Notes: generated by a model from the sequence alone, not told the origin. Shown: positions 8,100 through 16,785, numbered from the stretch's first letter. The stretch: DNA of 64,000 nucleotides from Pseudomonas sp. MUP55 (GCF_034043515.1 NZ_CP138214.1:4092001-4156000); one strand, 5' to 3'. Program-made: numbers and translations.

Positions 8100-10022
8100 A
8101 TGCCCGCCTTCACCAAGATCCTGATCGCCAACCGCGGCGAAATTGCCTGCCGTATCCAACGCACGGCCCAGGCATTGGGCTACCGCACGGTGGCCGTCTA
8201 CAGCGACGCCGACGCCCAGTCCCTGCACGTCGCAATGGCCGACGAAGCCGTCAATATCGGCCCCGCCGCCGTTCACGCGTCCTACCTTGATAGCCAGGCG
8301 ATTCTCGATGCCGCCCGCCGCACGGGAGCCGACGCGATTCACCCCGGTTACGGCTTCCTCTCGGAAAACCCTGCGTTCGCCACGGCCTGCCTGAAGGCGG
8401 GCATCACCTTCATCGGCCCCAGCCCCGAGGCCATCGAACTGATGGGCAGCAAGCGCCTGTCCAAACTCGCCATGCTCCAGGCCGGCGTTCCCTGCATCGC
8501 CGGGTATCAAGGCAGCGCCCAGGACGACGCGACCCTGCTCCACGAAGCCCTGCGCATCGGCTACCCGCTGATGATCAAGGCCAGCGCGGGGGGCGGCGGC
8601 CGCGGCATGCGTCTGGTGCAGCACCAGGACCAACTGCTGGAGCACCTGCGCGCGGCGCGCTCCGAAGCGCTGAACGCTTTCGGCAGCGACGAACTGATCC
8701 TCGAACAGGCGCTGATCAATCCTCGCCATGTGGAAATCCAGCTGTTCGGCGACCAGCATGACCAGCTGATTTACCTGGGCGAGCGCGATTGCTCGCTGCA
8801 GCGTCGCCATCAGAAAGTCATCGAGGAAGCGCCCTGCCCGGTCATGACCGACGCACTGCGCCACGCCATGGGCGACGCCGCGCTCAAGGCGGGTCGCGCG
8901 GTGAACTATGTCGGCGCCGGCACGGTGGAATTCCTGCTCGACGGCAATGGCCAGTTCTACTTCCTGGAAATGAACACACGCCTGCAAGTCGAGCACCCGG
9001 TGACCGAACTGATCACCGGCGTAGACCTGGTGGACTGGCAACTGCAGATCGCCGCCGGCCAGCCATTGCCGTTGACCCAAGCCGAGGTGACGTTCAGCGG
9101 CCACGCCATGGAGGTGCGCCTATACGCCGAAGACCCGGCCAACGACTTTCTGCCGCAAACCGGCGCGGTGCTGCGCTGGGCGCCGGCGCAGGGTATTCGC
9201 ATCGACCATGGCGTGCGCGAGGGCGACAGCATCAGCCCGTTCTACGACGCGATGCAGGGCAAGCTCATCGCCCATGGCGCCACCCGCGAAGAGGCTCGGC
9301 GCAAGCTGCTGCGGGCAGTGCAGGATACGGTGTTGCTCGGCGTCGCCACCAATCAGCGCCTTTTGGCCGACCTGCTCAGGCATCCGGCCTTTGTCAGCGG
9401 TGATTTCGGTACCGGTTTTATCGCCGAGCATTTCAACCACATTCCCCGCCCCCCGGCCTGCGCCGAAGAACTCGCCGTGGCCGCCGCGCTGTTCTACCAG
9501 CACAGCGCCAACGCCCATCGCCACGGCCTCGCAGGTTGGCGCAACAACGCCACGGTGCCCTGGGCCTGCCGCCTGGAGGTCAACGATGTGGTTCACTCGG
9601 CCAGCGTCAGCGTGATTGCCCACGAGCACTTGCACGTCAACGGGATCGACATTCAGCACCTCGGCAGCGACGGGCGCTGGGCGACTCTGGTGCTCAACGG
9701 TATCCGCCGGCGCGTCGCCTATCACCTCGACGGCAACCAGTTGTGGCTACCGGGCCTGCGGGTAATCAACGGCACCCAGCCCATCGCCAACCGCCAGGCC
9801 GATGCCGGCAGCGGCACGCTGAAGGCGCCGATGGCTGGGGCGGTTGTCGAGGTGCGGGTACGCGTCGGCGAAAACGTCAGCAAAGGCCAACTGCTGGTGG
9901 TGCTCGAAGCGATGAAAATGGAGCACCCGCTGAAGGCCGGTATCGACGGCATTATCAAAGGTGTGCAGGTGGTGGCGGGCGATCAGGTGCGCAATCGTCA
10001 GGTTTTGCTGGAGATCGAATAA
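8100..10022 (+). CDS. atuF: Geranyl-CoA carboxylase, biotin-containing (alpha) subunit AtuF
   Basis: A 640-residue protein with a biotin carboxylase part (about 1-450) and a C-terminal biotinyl carrier domain. It begins FTKILIANRGEIACRI, has the ATP-grasp glycine loop KASAGGGGRGMR, and carries EMNTRLQVEHPVTEL. The biotin attachment motif is EAMKMEHP near residue 605. The frame is open from 8037, but that part lies in the REPIN; the ATG at 8100 with an AAGGGATAA ribosome site gives the canonical N-terminus. It carboxylates its own biotin with ATP and bicarbonate, then AtuC transfers the group. It is the last atu gene present: in P. aeruginosa atuG and atuH follow, but here an unrelated exonuclease gene does. 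Confidence 0.92.
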   Translation: MPAFTKILIANRGEIACRIQRTAQALGYRTVAVYSDADAQSLHVAMADEAVNIGPAAVHASYLDSQAILDAARRTGADAIHPGYGFLSENPAFATACLKAGITFIGPSPEAIELMGSKRLSKLAMLQAGVPCIAGYQGSAQDDATLLHEALRIGYPLMIKASAGGGGRGMRLVQHQDQLLEHLRAARSEALNAFGSDELILEQALINPRHVEIQLFGDQHDQLIYLGERDCSLQRRHQKVIEEAPCPVMTDALRHAMGDAALKAGRAVNYVGAGTVEFLLDGNGQFYFLEMNTRLQVEHPVTELITGVDLVDWQLQIAAGQPLPLTQAEVTFSGHAMEVRLYAEDPANDFLPQTGAVLRWAPAQGIRIDHGVREGDSISPFYDAMQGKLIAHGATREEARRKLLRAVQDTVLLGVATNQRLLADLLRHPAFVSGDFGTGFIAEHFNHIPRPPACAEELAVAAALFYQHSANAHRHGLAGWRNNATVPWACRLEVNDVVHSASVSVIAHEHLHVNGIDIQHLGSDGRWATLVLNGIRRRVAYHLDGNQLWLPGLRVINGTQPIANRQADAGSGTLKAPMAGAVVEVRVRVGENVSKGQLLVVLEAMKMEHPLKAGIDGIIKGVQVVAGDQVRNRQVLLEIE

Positions 10023-10095
10023 GCCCCTGGGCGGAACTACAAGGCCCGGCTACGCTCTATCCCCATCAGGACAGGAACAGTACGGGAACCAGCGC

Positions 10096-10638
10096 ATGCC
10101 TCATTGGCTGATTATTGACCTTGAAGCCACCACGGATGACGGCGGCTGGCCCGTGACGGAGATGGAAGTCATCGAAATCGGCGCGAGCCTGGTCAACCGC
10201 CAGGGCCGCGAGCTGGATCACTTCCAGCGCTTCGTGCGACCGCTGCGGCGGCCGTTGCTGACGCCGTTTTGCCGCAAATTGACCCACATCACCCAGGCCA
10301 ATATCGACGCGGCAGCGCCCATCACCGAGGTGTGGCCGCTGTTCGAGCGCTGGCTGGGCCAGCATCAGCCACGCCTGGAAGGCTGGGCCAGCTGGGGAGA
10401 CTACGACCGCGTGCAACTTGAGCTGGAGTGGCAACGCCATGGCCTGGCCAGCGCGCTCGGCCAGACGCCCCACGTCAACCTCAAGCAACGTTTCGCCAAG
10501 GCCCGGCGCCTGGACAAGCCCCTGGGGCTCAATGGCGCGCTGCAATTGGCGGGCATGCAGTTCCATGGCCAGCAGCATCGAGCCCTGGAGGATGCGCGCA
10601 ACACGGCACGCCTGCTGCCACTGACTTTGCCGGTCTAG
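10096..10638 (+). CDS. DEDDh 3'-5' exonuclease (Eri1/KapD-like)
   Basis: A 180-residue exonuclease. The DEDDh pattern is visible: D8 and E10 in LIIDLEATT, an Asp in SWGDYDRVQLE near residue 102, and His plus Asp in HRALEDARNTARL close to the C-terminus. The short single-domain form resembles the Eri1/KapD-type exonuclease group rather than the DnaQ proofreading subunit. The true substrate (RNA or DNA) cannot be told from sequence. The ATG at 10096 was chosen for the conserved start of the first motif. It is monocistronic, with 70 bp to atuF and 63 bp to ppnP. Confidence 0.8.
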   Translation: MPHWLIIDLEATTDDGGWPVTEMEVIEIGASLVNRQGRELDHFQRFVRPLRRPLLTPFCRKLTHITQANIDAAAPITEVWPLFERWLGQHQPRLEGWASWGDYDRVQLELEWQRHGLASALGQTPHVNLKQRFAKARRLDKPLGLNGALQLAGMQFHGQQHRALEDARNTARLLPLTLPV

Positions 10639-10701
10639 GCAGCTCCCCTGCCCTTGGGCATACTGGCTGACCTTTCCAGACCCTTTTCCGAGGATTCACC
10701 C

Positions 10702-10986
10702 ATGTTCAAAGTCAATGAATACTTCGACGGCACCGTCAAGTCGATCGCTTTCGGCACCGCGGAAGGTCCGGCGACCATCGGCGTGATGGCCCCGGGTGAA
10801 TACGAGTTCGGCACCGCCCAGCGTGAAATCATGCACGTGGTCTCCGGCGCACTGGTGGTCAAGCTGCCAGACAACAGCGGCTGGGAAACCTTCGCCGCCG
10901 GCAGCCAGTTCAACGTACCGGCCAACAGCAAGTTCCAGTTGAAGGTCGCCGTAGACACCGCTTATCTGTGCGAATACCGCGGCTAA
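10702..10986 (+). CDS. ppnP: Pyrimidine/purine nucleoside phosphorylase PpnP
   Basis: A 94-residue single-domain cupin of the PpnP (YaiE, DUF1255) family at full length. Conserved segments include [37 protein letters not shown] and [12 protein letters not shown]. Members phosphorolyse several nucleosides to the free base and pentose 1-phosphate. The start follows a CCGAGGATTC ribosome site. A strong bidirectional terminator lies just after the stop. Confidence 0.93.
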   Translation: MFKVNEYFDGTVKSIAFGTAEGPATIGVMAPGEYEFGTAQREIMHVVSGALVVKLPDNSGWETFAAGSQFNVPANSKFQLKVAVDTAYLCEYRG

Positions 10987-11001
10987 CCGTCAGTTGGCAG
11001 A

Positions 11002-11036
11002 AAAAAATGCCCGTCTCCTGCGAGACGGGCATTTTT
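11002..11036. terminator. Bidirectional rho-independent terminator between ppnP and the MOSC gene
   Basis: A perfect stem GCCCGTCTC / GAGACGGGC with a 4-nt loop is flanked by a run of A on the left and T on the right. It therefore works for both convergent genes. Its right edge touches the stop codon of the MOSC gene on the minus strand. Confidence 0.93.
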
Positions 11037-11839
11037 CATTCAAGCACCGTTACCGGCATGCCGACTTCCAGTCGCCCTGCCCCATCGTTGACCAGGTTCT
11101 GGCCGAACATCGCGCCCTTGTCGGTGCCGCGGTAGGCCTGCAGGGTGGCGAACGGTTCGCGGTCCGGGCTGCGCTCACCGGTCTGCGGGTCGATGGTGGT
11201 CAGAATGCAGCGTGAACAGGGCTTGACCACACGAAACTCTACCTCGCCGATGCGCAGGCGTTTCCAGCCATCCTCGGCAAAGGCGTCACCGCCTTCGATC
11301 ACCAGGTTGGGGCGAAAGCGCAGCATCTCCATCGGCCGGCCGATCTGCTCGCACAGATCGTTCAGGGAAGCCTGGCCGATCAGCAGCAGTGGGTAGCCGT
11401 CGGCGAACCCGACCTGGTCGTCATCCAGGCCATAGCCGGCGTCGGTTGCGCGCGCGCGATCCACCGGCATGTGCACCAGGCGGGTGGGCTTGCCGATAAA
11501 AGCACTGACCCAGGCCGCTGCGGTATCACCCGCGTCCGGTACACGCAGGCTGTCATGCCAGATGGTCACACCGCGCAACGTGTCGGTGCCAGGCAAGGCC
11601 ACGTCCAGCGTCGGGTAGCCGGGCGAGCTGAGGGTAAGGCCACCGGCCGTGTTCCACAGGGCCGTCAGCTGGCTCATTTTGGCCACGGCGCGTTGCGTCA
11701 GGAAACGCCCGCTGGCTTCGTCCACCAGCATCCAGCGTCGATCCCCCTCCAGTCCCAGCTTATCCAGGCCAATCTGCTGCAAAGCCTGGGCTTTGCCGGA
11801 TTTCAAGGGGTAACGGTACAACGCGCTGAGACGGAGCAT
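11036..11839 (-). CDS. MOSC domain-containing protein (YcbX-like)
   Basis: A 267-residue protein with an N-terminal MOSC_N beta-barrel (start LSALYRYPLKSGKAQ) and a C-terminal MOSC domain. The motif VVKPCSRCILTTIDPQTGE contains the conserved Cys expected to bind the molybdenum cofactor. Relatives such as YcbX reduce N-hydroxylated compounds with electrons from partner proteins. Unlike E. coli YcbX, no C-terminal 2Fe-2S ferredoxin domain is present, so an external electron donor would be needed. The gene lies 40 bp downstream of cheV on the same strand and could be read through from it. Confidence 0.85.
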   Translation of the reverse strand: MLRLSALYRYPLKSGKAQALQQIGLDKLGLEGDRRWMLVDEASGRFLTQRAVAKMSQLTALWNTAGGLTLSSPGYPTLDVALPGTDTLRGVTIWHDSLRVPDAGDTAAAWVSAFIGKPTRLVHMPVDRARATDAGYGLDDDQVGFADGYPLLLIGQASLNDLCEQIGRPMEMLRFRPNLVIEGGDAFAEDGWKRLRIGEVEFRVVKPCSRCILTTIDPQTGERSPDREPFATLQAYRGTDKGAMFGQNLVNDGAGRLEVGMPVTVLE

Positions 11840-11879
11840 GAGCCTGCGTTCCTGGGAAACAAAGTGTCATAGACTAAAG

Positions 11880-12815
11880 TCAGGCAGACACTTCGTCCAG
11901 CATCAGTCGTTGACGCACCACATCCACCAGCTTGTCGGGCTGGAATTTGGAGAGGAAGTTGTCGCAGCCGACCTTCTTCACCATCGACTCGTTGAAGCTG
12001 CCCGACAGCGAGGTGTGCAGCACCACGTAGAGACCACGCAGACGCGGGTCGTTGCGAATTTCGGTGGTGAGGCGGTAGCCGTCCATCTCGGGCATTTCGG
12101 CGTCGGTGAAAATCATCAGCAGCTTGTCGGTCATCACCTGGCCACTGTCGGCCCAGGCCTTGAGCATGTTCAGCGCCTTGAGGCCGTCGCTGGCGATGTG
12201 CATTTTCACGCCCAGCTGGCCCAGGGTGTCACGCAACTGCGACAGCGCCACGTTGGAGTCGTCCACCAGCAGTACTTCGCGGCCACGGGCGCGTTCGAGC
12301 ACTGGGTCTTCGAGTTTTTCCCGGGAGACCTTGGCGTTATAGGGCACGATTTCAGCGAGGACTTTTTCCACATCGATGATTTCCACCAACTGGTCCTCGA
12401 CCTTGCTGATGGCGGTGAGGTAGTGCTGGCGCCCGGCGCTGGCCGGCGGTGGCAGGATGGCTTCCCAGTTCATGTTGACGATGCGGTCGACGCCGCCCAC
12501 CAGGAACGCCTGTACCGAGCGGTTGTACTCGGTGACGATAATCGTGCTGTTGGGCCCCGGCACCAGCGGGCGCATGCCGATGGCCTGGGACAAGTCGATC
12601 ACCGGCAAGGTCTGGCCGCGCAGGTTGACCACGCCGCAGACAAACGGATGGCGCTGGGGCATCAGGGTCAACTTGGGCAATTGCAGTACTTCCTGCACCT
12701 TGAACACGTTGATCGCAAACAGTTGCCGCCCGAACAGACGGAACATGAGGATCTCCAGGCGATTCTCACCCACCAATTGCGTGCGTTGATCTACCGTGTC
12801 GAGAATGCCGGCCAT
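11880..12815 (-). CDS. cheV: Chemotaxis protein CheV (CheW-receiver fusion)
   Basis: A 311-residue protein with a CheW-like coupling domain (about 10-160, with VNLRGQTLPVIDLSQAIG) and a response-regulator receiver domain (about 180-305, with the acidic pocket LLVDD and the phospho-Asp in IFTDAEMPEMDG). CheV links chemoreceptors to CheA and is tuned by phosphorylation, which helps adaptation. The ATG at 12815 was chosen because an AGGAGCTTTTA ribosome site precedes it. A sigma-28-like promoter with an exact GCCGATAA lies 63 bp upstream, so expression with late flagellar genes is likely, although the gene is 13 kb from the main che cluster. Confidence 0.92.
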   Translation of the reverse strand: MAGILDTVDQRTQLVGENRLEILMFRLFGRQLFAINVFKVQEVLQLPKLTLMPQRHPFVCGVVNLRGQTLPVIDLSQAIGMRPLVPGPNSTIIVTEYNRSVQAFLVGGVDRIVNMNWEAILPPPASAGRQHYLTAISKVEDQLVEIIDVEKVLAEIVPYNAKVSREKLEDPVLERARGREVLLVDDSNVALSQLRDTLGQLGVKMHIASDGLKALNMLKAWADSGQVMTDKLLMIFTDAEMPEMDGYRLTTEIRNDPRLRGLYVVLHTSLSGSFNESMVKKVGCDNFLSKFQPDKLVDVVRQRLMLDEVSA

Positions 12816-12877
12816 TAAAAGCTCCTGATGTGCACGCTGGTTTCGCGCTGAGAGGGTGTGCAGTTCATATAGGCAAG

Positions 12878-12904
12878 TTATCGGCGGCAAGCGCCAGACC
12901 TTGA
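12878..12904 (-). promoter_or_regulatory. FliA (sigma-28) promoter of cheV
   Basis: On the minus strand the sequence reads TCAAGGTC, an 11-nt spacer, then GCCGATAA. The -10 box is an exact match to the sigma-28 consensus and the spacing is ideal. The -35 box matches 5 of 8 positions of TAAAGTTT. The distance to the cheV start is 63 bp. Confidence 0.75.
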
Positions 12905-12924
12905 CCCCGGTAAAATGCCATGTA

Positions 12925-12956
12925 AAAGCATTGATGTCACACTGACATCATGCTTT
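12925..12956. promoter_or_regulatory. Long palindrome upstream of the cheV promoter
   Basis: The inner arms TGATGTCA and TGACATCA are perfect inverted repeats around CAC. The symmetry extends outward through AAAGCA/TGCTTT with a single-base bulge, giving arms of about 14-15 bp. It sits about 20 bp beyond the -35 box of the cheV promoter. There is no T-run, so it is not an obvious terminator; an operator for a dimeric regulator is more likely. Its owner is unknown. Together with the hairpin at 13189 this is the main content of the 549-bp gap 12816-13364. Confidence 0.55.
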
Positions 12957-13188
12957 ACTGACTCAGCCCTTCATGGACCCGTGTCGCGGCTCGCCCGACA
13001 CTCAAATCAGCGCGCGGTTCCCCATCGTAGGGGATTCCCCTATGCGCAATCAGGCCCGACCTGATATTCGCAATATCTAATAGCCATTAATGTGACGCCA
13101 TTCTCATTGCATGAATGGAGTCAGGCTTTTGTTTGCCATCCCAAGCCCTTGGTCCGCAGGCCTTCCAGGCATTCTCGTATCGGCAACT

Positions 13189-13230
13189 AAAGTCGTGTCA
13201 TCCCGCTCAACGGGGGATACACGCGACTTT
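13189..13230. other. Long intergenic hairpin (leader or cryptic element)
   Basis: AAAGTCG on the left pairs with CGACTTT on the right, and the inner parts TGT/ACA and ATCCC/GGGGAT also pair around a GCTCAA loop. The stem is long but interrupted. No U-tract follows on either strand, so it is not a classical terminator. It lies about 135 bp upstream of the small gene at 13365 and could belong to its leader. Confidence 0.4.
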
Positions 13231-13364
13231 CGCGGGCATTTAAATAAACGTCCTACAGGAATATCGGAAGCAGCCTACAAGCCTCAATTAAATTTCAGCG
13301 CTAGTTTTAAGCTATTCACCCGGTGCGATATCTCATCACCCGAGCTTAAGTTGTGGAGACTTGC

Positions 13365-13814
13365 ATGATGAACAGCGCGAAAGAATGGCAAACGGGACTT
13401 CCCGAATTTCTGATGGAAGCCGAAATGCTGCTGATCAAGTCGCAAGAGTGCTTGAGCCATCTGCATTTGATCCGCAACGACAGCGACGCCATCGACTGCA
13501 TGAAGACCAGCCTCGCCAAACTGGCTGAAAAGGCCGACAGCCTGGCGCTGCAGGCGATCAGCGAATTCTCCAGGCACCTTCAGCATTTGATCGCCAATGC
13601 CCAGAGCCCCATGCAACTGCATGACGACGCGCTGGATGCCTTGCATAACTGCCTGACACTGCTGGCCTGGCAATTGGAGCTGATCGACACACGCACCGGC
13701 GAACTGGGCCTGGATGAAAGTGAACAAACTTCACTGATTGCGACGGTCACCCTGCAAATCCCGCAAAAGGACTTCGGGCATAAGCCGCAACAGCGTTTAC
13801 ATCATGCGTCCTGA
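13365..13814 (+). CDS. Small helical protein of unknown function
   Basis: A 149-residue, mostly helical, acidic protein with no signal peptide or membrane segment. I do not recognise the family. The heptad-like pattern and the segment SLALQAISEFSRHLQHLI faintly recall a histidine phosphotransfer four-helix bundle, but the expected HxxKG motif is missing. The ATG at 13365 is preceded by GTGGAGAC. It stands alone between divergent cheV and the downstream two-component pair. A role as a partner of a signalling protein is only a guess. Confidence 0.6.
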   Translation: MMNSAKEWQTGLPEFLMEAEMLLIKSQECLSHLHLIRNDSDAIDCMKTSLAKLAEKADSLALQAISEFSRHLQHLIANAQSPMQLHDDALDALHNCLTLLAWQLELIDTRTGELGLDESEQTSLIATVTLQIPQKDFGHKPQQRLHHAS

Positions 13815-14015
13815 GTCTGTCGTATTTGATCGCCAGGCTATCCGAAAACGACCTGCACGCTGATAACGTTACAAATCCATTCTGGCGGTACAACTTTTCC
13901 TTTTTGAAACCCTGGGGTTACCCGCCCAGAGTAATTACATGGGCCATAAACCAATCAGGCGACCAGCGGTAACGGGGGTGGTACTATGCCCCCCTCGAAG
14001 TGACACAACTTCATC

Positions 14016-14996
14016 ATGTCTAAAAACGATTCGGCAGCGCATTCCAAACAGAGCCCGGCCAACCGGACTCCCCGCAGCGAACACTCAGTGGCTCCATCCG
14101 CTATGTACGCCAACCTCAAACCACTTCTCTCACGGTCTGTGTCGCGCGGCAGCGCTCGCCGTATCGTCCTGGTGCTGTGCCTGTGTTCGTTGTCTGCCAG
14201 TGTGTGGGCCTATGTGCACGCATCGCCCTGGTCGCTGCTGATGCTGCTGCTCAACCTGGCCACGCTGGCGGTGGTCTGCGTGCATCAATGGCGTTCGCGC
14301 AAAGCCATCAAGCTGCAGCCCCAAGAATTGGCCGACCGCCTGTTGCAGGTCCAGGAAAACGAACGCCATCGCCTCAGCCGCGAGTTGCACGATGACATCG
14401 GCCAACTGCTGACCGCCGCCAAGCTGCAAAGCGAATGGCTGCAACGTCGCTTGCCGCCTGAGCTGCAGGATTCTTGCACGGCGCTGTGCAATACCCTCAA
14501 CGAAACCCTGGCCAAAGTGCGCGACGTGTCCGCCATTCTTCACCCGCGCCAGCTGACCAGCCTGGGCCTGGAAGCCAGCTTGCGCGCGCACCTGCTCAAG
14601 ACCCTGGCCAACACCCCGGTGCGCTGGAGCCTGGAATGCCAGCAGCGCCTGGCCGGTATCCCCGAAGAAATGGCCGTGGCGGCGTTTCGGATTACCCAGG
14701 AAGCGGTCACCAACATGCTGCGTCACGCCCAGGCACATAACCTGCTGGTGCGCCTGCAACGCCTGCCCGAAGGCCTGTCGCTGATGATCTGCGATGACGG
14801 CCTGGGCTTTTCGCCTGCTCCGGACCCAGGCCTTGAAGGCCAACGCGGCATGGCCGGCATGGCCGAGCGCATCGATCAACTGGGGGGCACGTTGTCTGTC
14901 AGCAGCCAGCCAGGCAAAGGCACGCAGATCGACGCGCTTTTCCCCTGGGCGCCGCGCGCCCTCGAACGGGCCCGCGCGCCTAAGGTTGTCGAGTGA
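14016..14996 (+). CDS. NarL/DegS-type sensor histidine kinase
   Basis: A 326-residue kinase with two N-terminal membrane segments (about 49-67 and 72-90) and almost no periplasmic loop, so it probably senses within the membrane or cytoplasm. The HisKA_3 dimerisation domain has the phospho-acceptor in ENERHRLSRELHDDIGQ (His125). The HATPase domain shows ITQEAVTNMLRHAQA (N box) and DDGLGF (G1). The gene overlaps the response regulator by 4 bp (GTGA), so the two are translationally coupled partners. The signal is unknown. Confidence 0.88.
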   Translation: MSKNDSAAHSKQSPANRTPRSEHSVAPSAMYANLKPLLSRSVSRGSARRIVLVLCLCSLSASVWAYVHASPWSLLMLLLNLATLAVVCVHQWRSRKAIKLQPQELADRLLQVQENERHRLSRELHDDIGQLLTAAKLQSEWLQRRLPPELQDSCTALCNTLNETLAKVRDVSAILHPRQLTSLGLEASLRAHLLKTLANTPVRWSLECQQRLAGIPEEMAVAAFRITQEAVTNMLRHAQAHNLLVRLQRLPEGLSLMICDDGLGFSPAPDPGLEGQRGMAGMAERIDQLGGTLSVSSQPGKGTQIDALFPWAPRALERARAPKVVE

Positions 14997-15652
14997 CCTG
15001 CAACTTACTTCTGGTGGATGACCACGCGCTGATTCGCGCCGGCGTGCGTGCGCTGATCCTGGATATTCCCGGCTACAACGTGGTCGGCGAAGCCAGCGAC
15101 GGTGCGCAACTGCTGGAGCAATTTCACGCCCTGCAGCCGGATATCGTGCTGCTGGACCTGTCGATGAAACACACCGGTGGCCTGGATGCCTTGCAGCAAC
15201 TGAAGGGGGCCTACCCCAAGAGCAAAGTGCTGATCCTGTCGATGCACACCGACCCCGACCTGATCATGCGCGCACTGGAGTCGGGCGCCCACGGCTACCT
15301 GCTCAAGGACATGACCGCCAGCGAGCTGGAACACGCCCTGCGGGCCTTGCGCAACAACGAGCGCTACCTGAGCCCGGCCATCGCCCATACCGTGATCAAC
15401 CAGGCGCTGATCCGCAGCCACGGTGCTGCTTCGTCCGTTCCCCACAGCCACAACCTGACGGCGCGCCAGCTGGAAATCCTGCGCTTGATCGTGCGCGGCA
15501 AGTCCACCCGGGAAATCGCCCACGGCCTGGGCTTGAGCATCAAGACCGTGGAAGCGCATCGCTCGCAGATCATGAAGCGCCTGCAGATTTTCGACGTGGC
15601 GGGCCTGGTGCTATTCGCGGTGCGCGAGCAGATCATCAGCCTGGACGACTAG
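14993..15652 (+). CDS. NarL/FixJ-family response regulator (LuxR-type HTH)
   Basis: A 219-residue regulator starting at GTG inside the kinase stop. The receiver domain has the acidic pair LLVDDHALIRAG and phospho-acceptor D55 in IVLLDLSM. The C-terminal LuxR-type helix-turn-helix is clear: LTARQLEILRLIVRGKSTRE followed by IAHGLGLSIKTVEAHRSQIM. It is the cognate partner of the upstream kinase. Its last 42 bp overlap the 3' end of the convergent lipid-kinase gene. Target genes are unknown. Confidence 0.9.
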   Translation: MTCNLLLVDDHALIRAGVRALILDIPGYNVVGEASDGAQLLEQFHALQPDIVLLDLSMKHTGGLDALQQLKGAYPKSKVLILSMHTDPDLIMRALESGAHGYLLKDMTASELEHALRALRNNERYLSPAIAHTVINQALIRSHGAASSVPHSHNLTARQLEILRLIVRGKSTREIAHGLGLSIKTVEAHRSQIMKRLQIFDVAGLVLFAVREQIISLDD

Positions 15653-16531
15653 GGGCGAACCCAGCGGCAGGTGCACGCGCAGGGCCTTGGGCAAGGCTTC
15701 GAAATGCAGGTCGTCACCTTCCAGCGGCTCGCCATCGAGGTTGATGTACAAGCCTTGCGCCACCTTGATATTCACCCACGGCAGGCGCGCGCGGACGAAC
15801 ATGGTGTCCAGGCCCCAGCCGTTGCTCATCAATTCGCGCAAGGTGCCGACCACTTCCTGGGGCGCCGGCAGGATACTGATGTCCAGCAACCCATCATCGG
15901 CCAGCGCGCCAGGGCACAGTACATGCCCGCCCCCGGCCTGGCGCCCGTTGCCGATACCCAAGGCGAGCAGCTCGCCTTTCCAATGGAAATCCGGGCCTTC
16001 GAGTTCACCGTAGGCGGCCTTCAACTCACTGAAACGCGACAAACCGGTGAACAGGTAGGCGGCGCCGCCGAGGATTTTCTTCAAGTCTTCGGAGGTGTTG
16101 GCGGTGACCTGGCTGCCGAAACCGCCAGTGGCCATGTTCAAGAAGATCTGCCCGCCGACCCGACCAAGGTCGATTGCTCGCGGCTCAACATCCAGCAACG
16201 CCAGGGCACCGGCCGGTTCCAACGGCACGCCGGCGGCCTTGGCAAAATCATTGGCAGTGCCCAGGGGCATCAGCACCAGGCTGGCGTCGGTGCTGGCCTG
16301 GGCCATGGCTTCGGCCACATCGCGCAAGGTGCCATCGCCGCCACCGGCAATGATGTGGGTGTAACCGTCGGCCAGGGCTTCATTGACCAGGCGCTGGGCA
16401 TCACCGCCCTCCCAGGTGACCCGCACCGCCAACTCCCACCCCTGCTCACGCCGCGCCGTCACGGCAGCACGCACGTCCTCGTTGAGGGCTTGTTTGCCGT
16501 GGAGGATCAACAGGGCTCTGGGGCTGGTCAT
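15611..16531 (-). CDS. yegS: YegS-like lipid kinase (diacylglycerol kinase catalytic fold)
   Basis: A 306-residue protein of the YegS/DgkB family. The nucleotide-binding motif IIAGGGDGTLRDVAEAM (near residue 60) and VLMPLGTANDFAKAAG are both conserved. The C-terminal half carries NMATGGFGSQV. YegS phosphorylates lipids such as phosphatidylglycerol in vitro; the physiological substrate here is unknown. The frame is open upstream to 16630, but the ATG at 16531 has a GGAGATTTTCC site and the normal N-terminus. Its 3' end overlaps the response regulator by 42 bp in convergent orientation. Confidence 0.88.
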   Translation of the reverse strand: MTSPRALLILHGKQALNEDVRAAVTARREQGWELAVRVTWEGGDAQRLVNEALADGYTHIIAGGGDGTLRDVAEAMAQASTDASLVLMPLGTANDFAKAAGVPLEPAGALALLDVEPRAIDLGRVGGQIFLNMATGGFGSQVTANTSEDLKKILGGAAYLFTGLSRFSELKAAYGELEGPDFHWKGELLALGIGNGRQAGGGHVLCPGALADDGLLDISILPAPQEVVGTLRELMSNGWGLDTMFVRARLPWVNIKVAQGLYINLDGEPLEGDDLHFEALPKALRVHLPLGSPLVVQADDLLAHRE

Positions 16532-16631
16532 CGGAAAATCTCCTGGGTCAAAGGTGCTTGCAGGATGTGGACCTTCGGGCAACAGGAAAAGTCTGTGACG
16601 GACGAAAATTGGCGGATGTATGGAGATCAAA

Positions 16632-16722
16632 ATGTGGGAGGGGGCTTGCCCCCGATAGCAGTGGGTCAGCTATAGATAAGCTGACTGATACACCGCCATC
16701 GGGAGCAAGCCCCCTCCCACAT
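16632..16722. repeat. REPIN (inverted REP pair) downstream of the DUF2802 gene
   Basis: Two REP palindromes in inverted orientation (GTGGGAGGGGGCTTGCCCCC, then GGGAGCAAGCCCCCTCCCAC) are separated by about 35 bp. The element fills the gap between yegS and the minus-strand DUF2802 gene. Confidence 0.88.
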
Positions 16723-16785
16723 TGGGCCGAGGAGCATCAGTTGGATCGCCACCGGCTGCCCTTCCCACATTGCGCCCTGCACTGA

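Noticed and set aside
13111..13368. 85-codon plus-strand ORF upstream of the small helical protein
   Set aside because: It covers the long hairpin and has no ribosome site or domain. It runs into the start of the better-supported gene.
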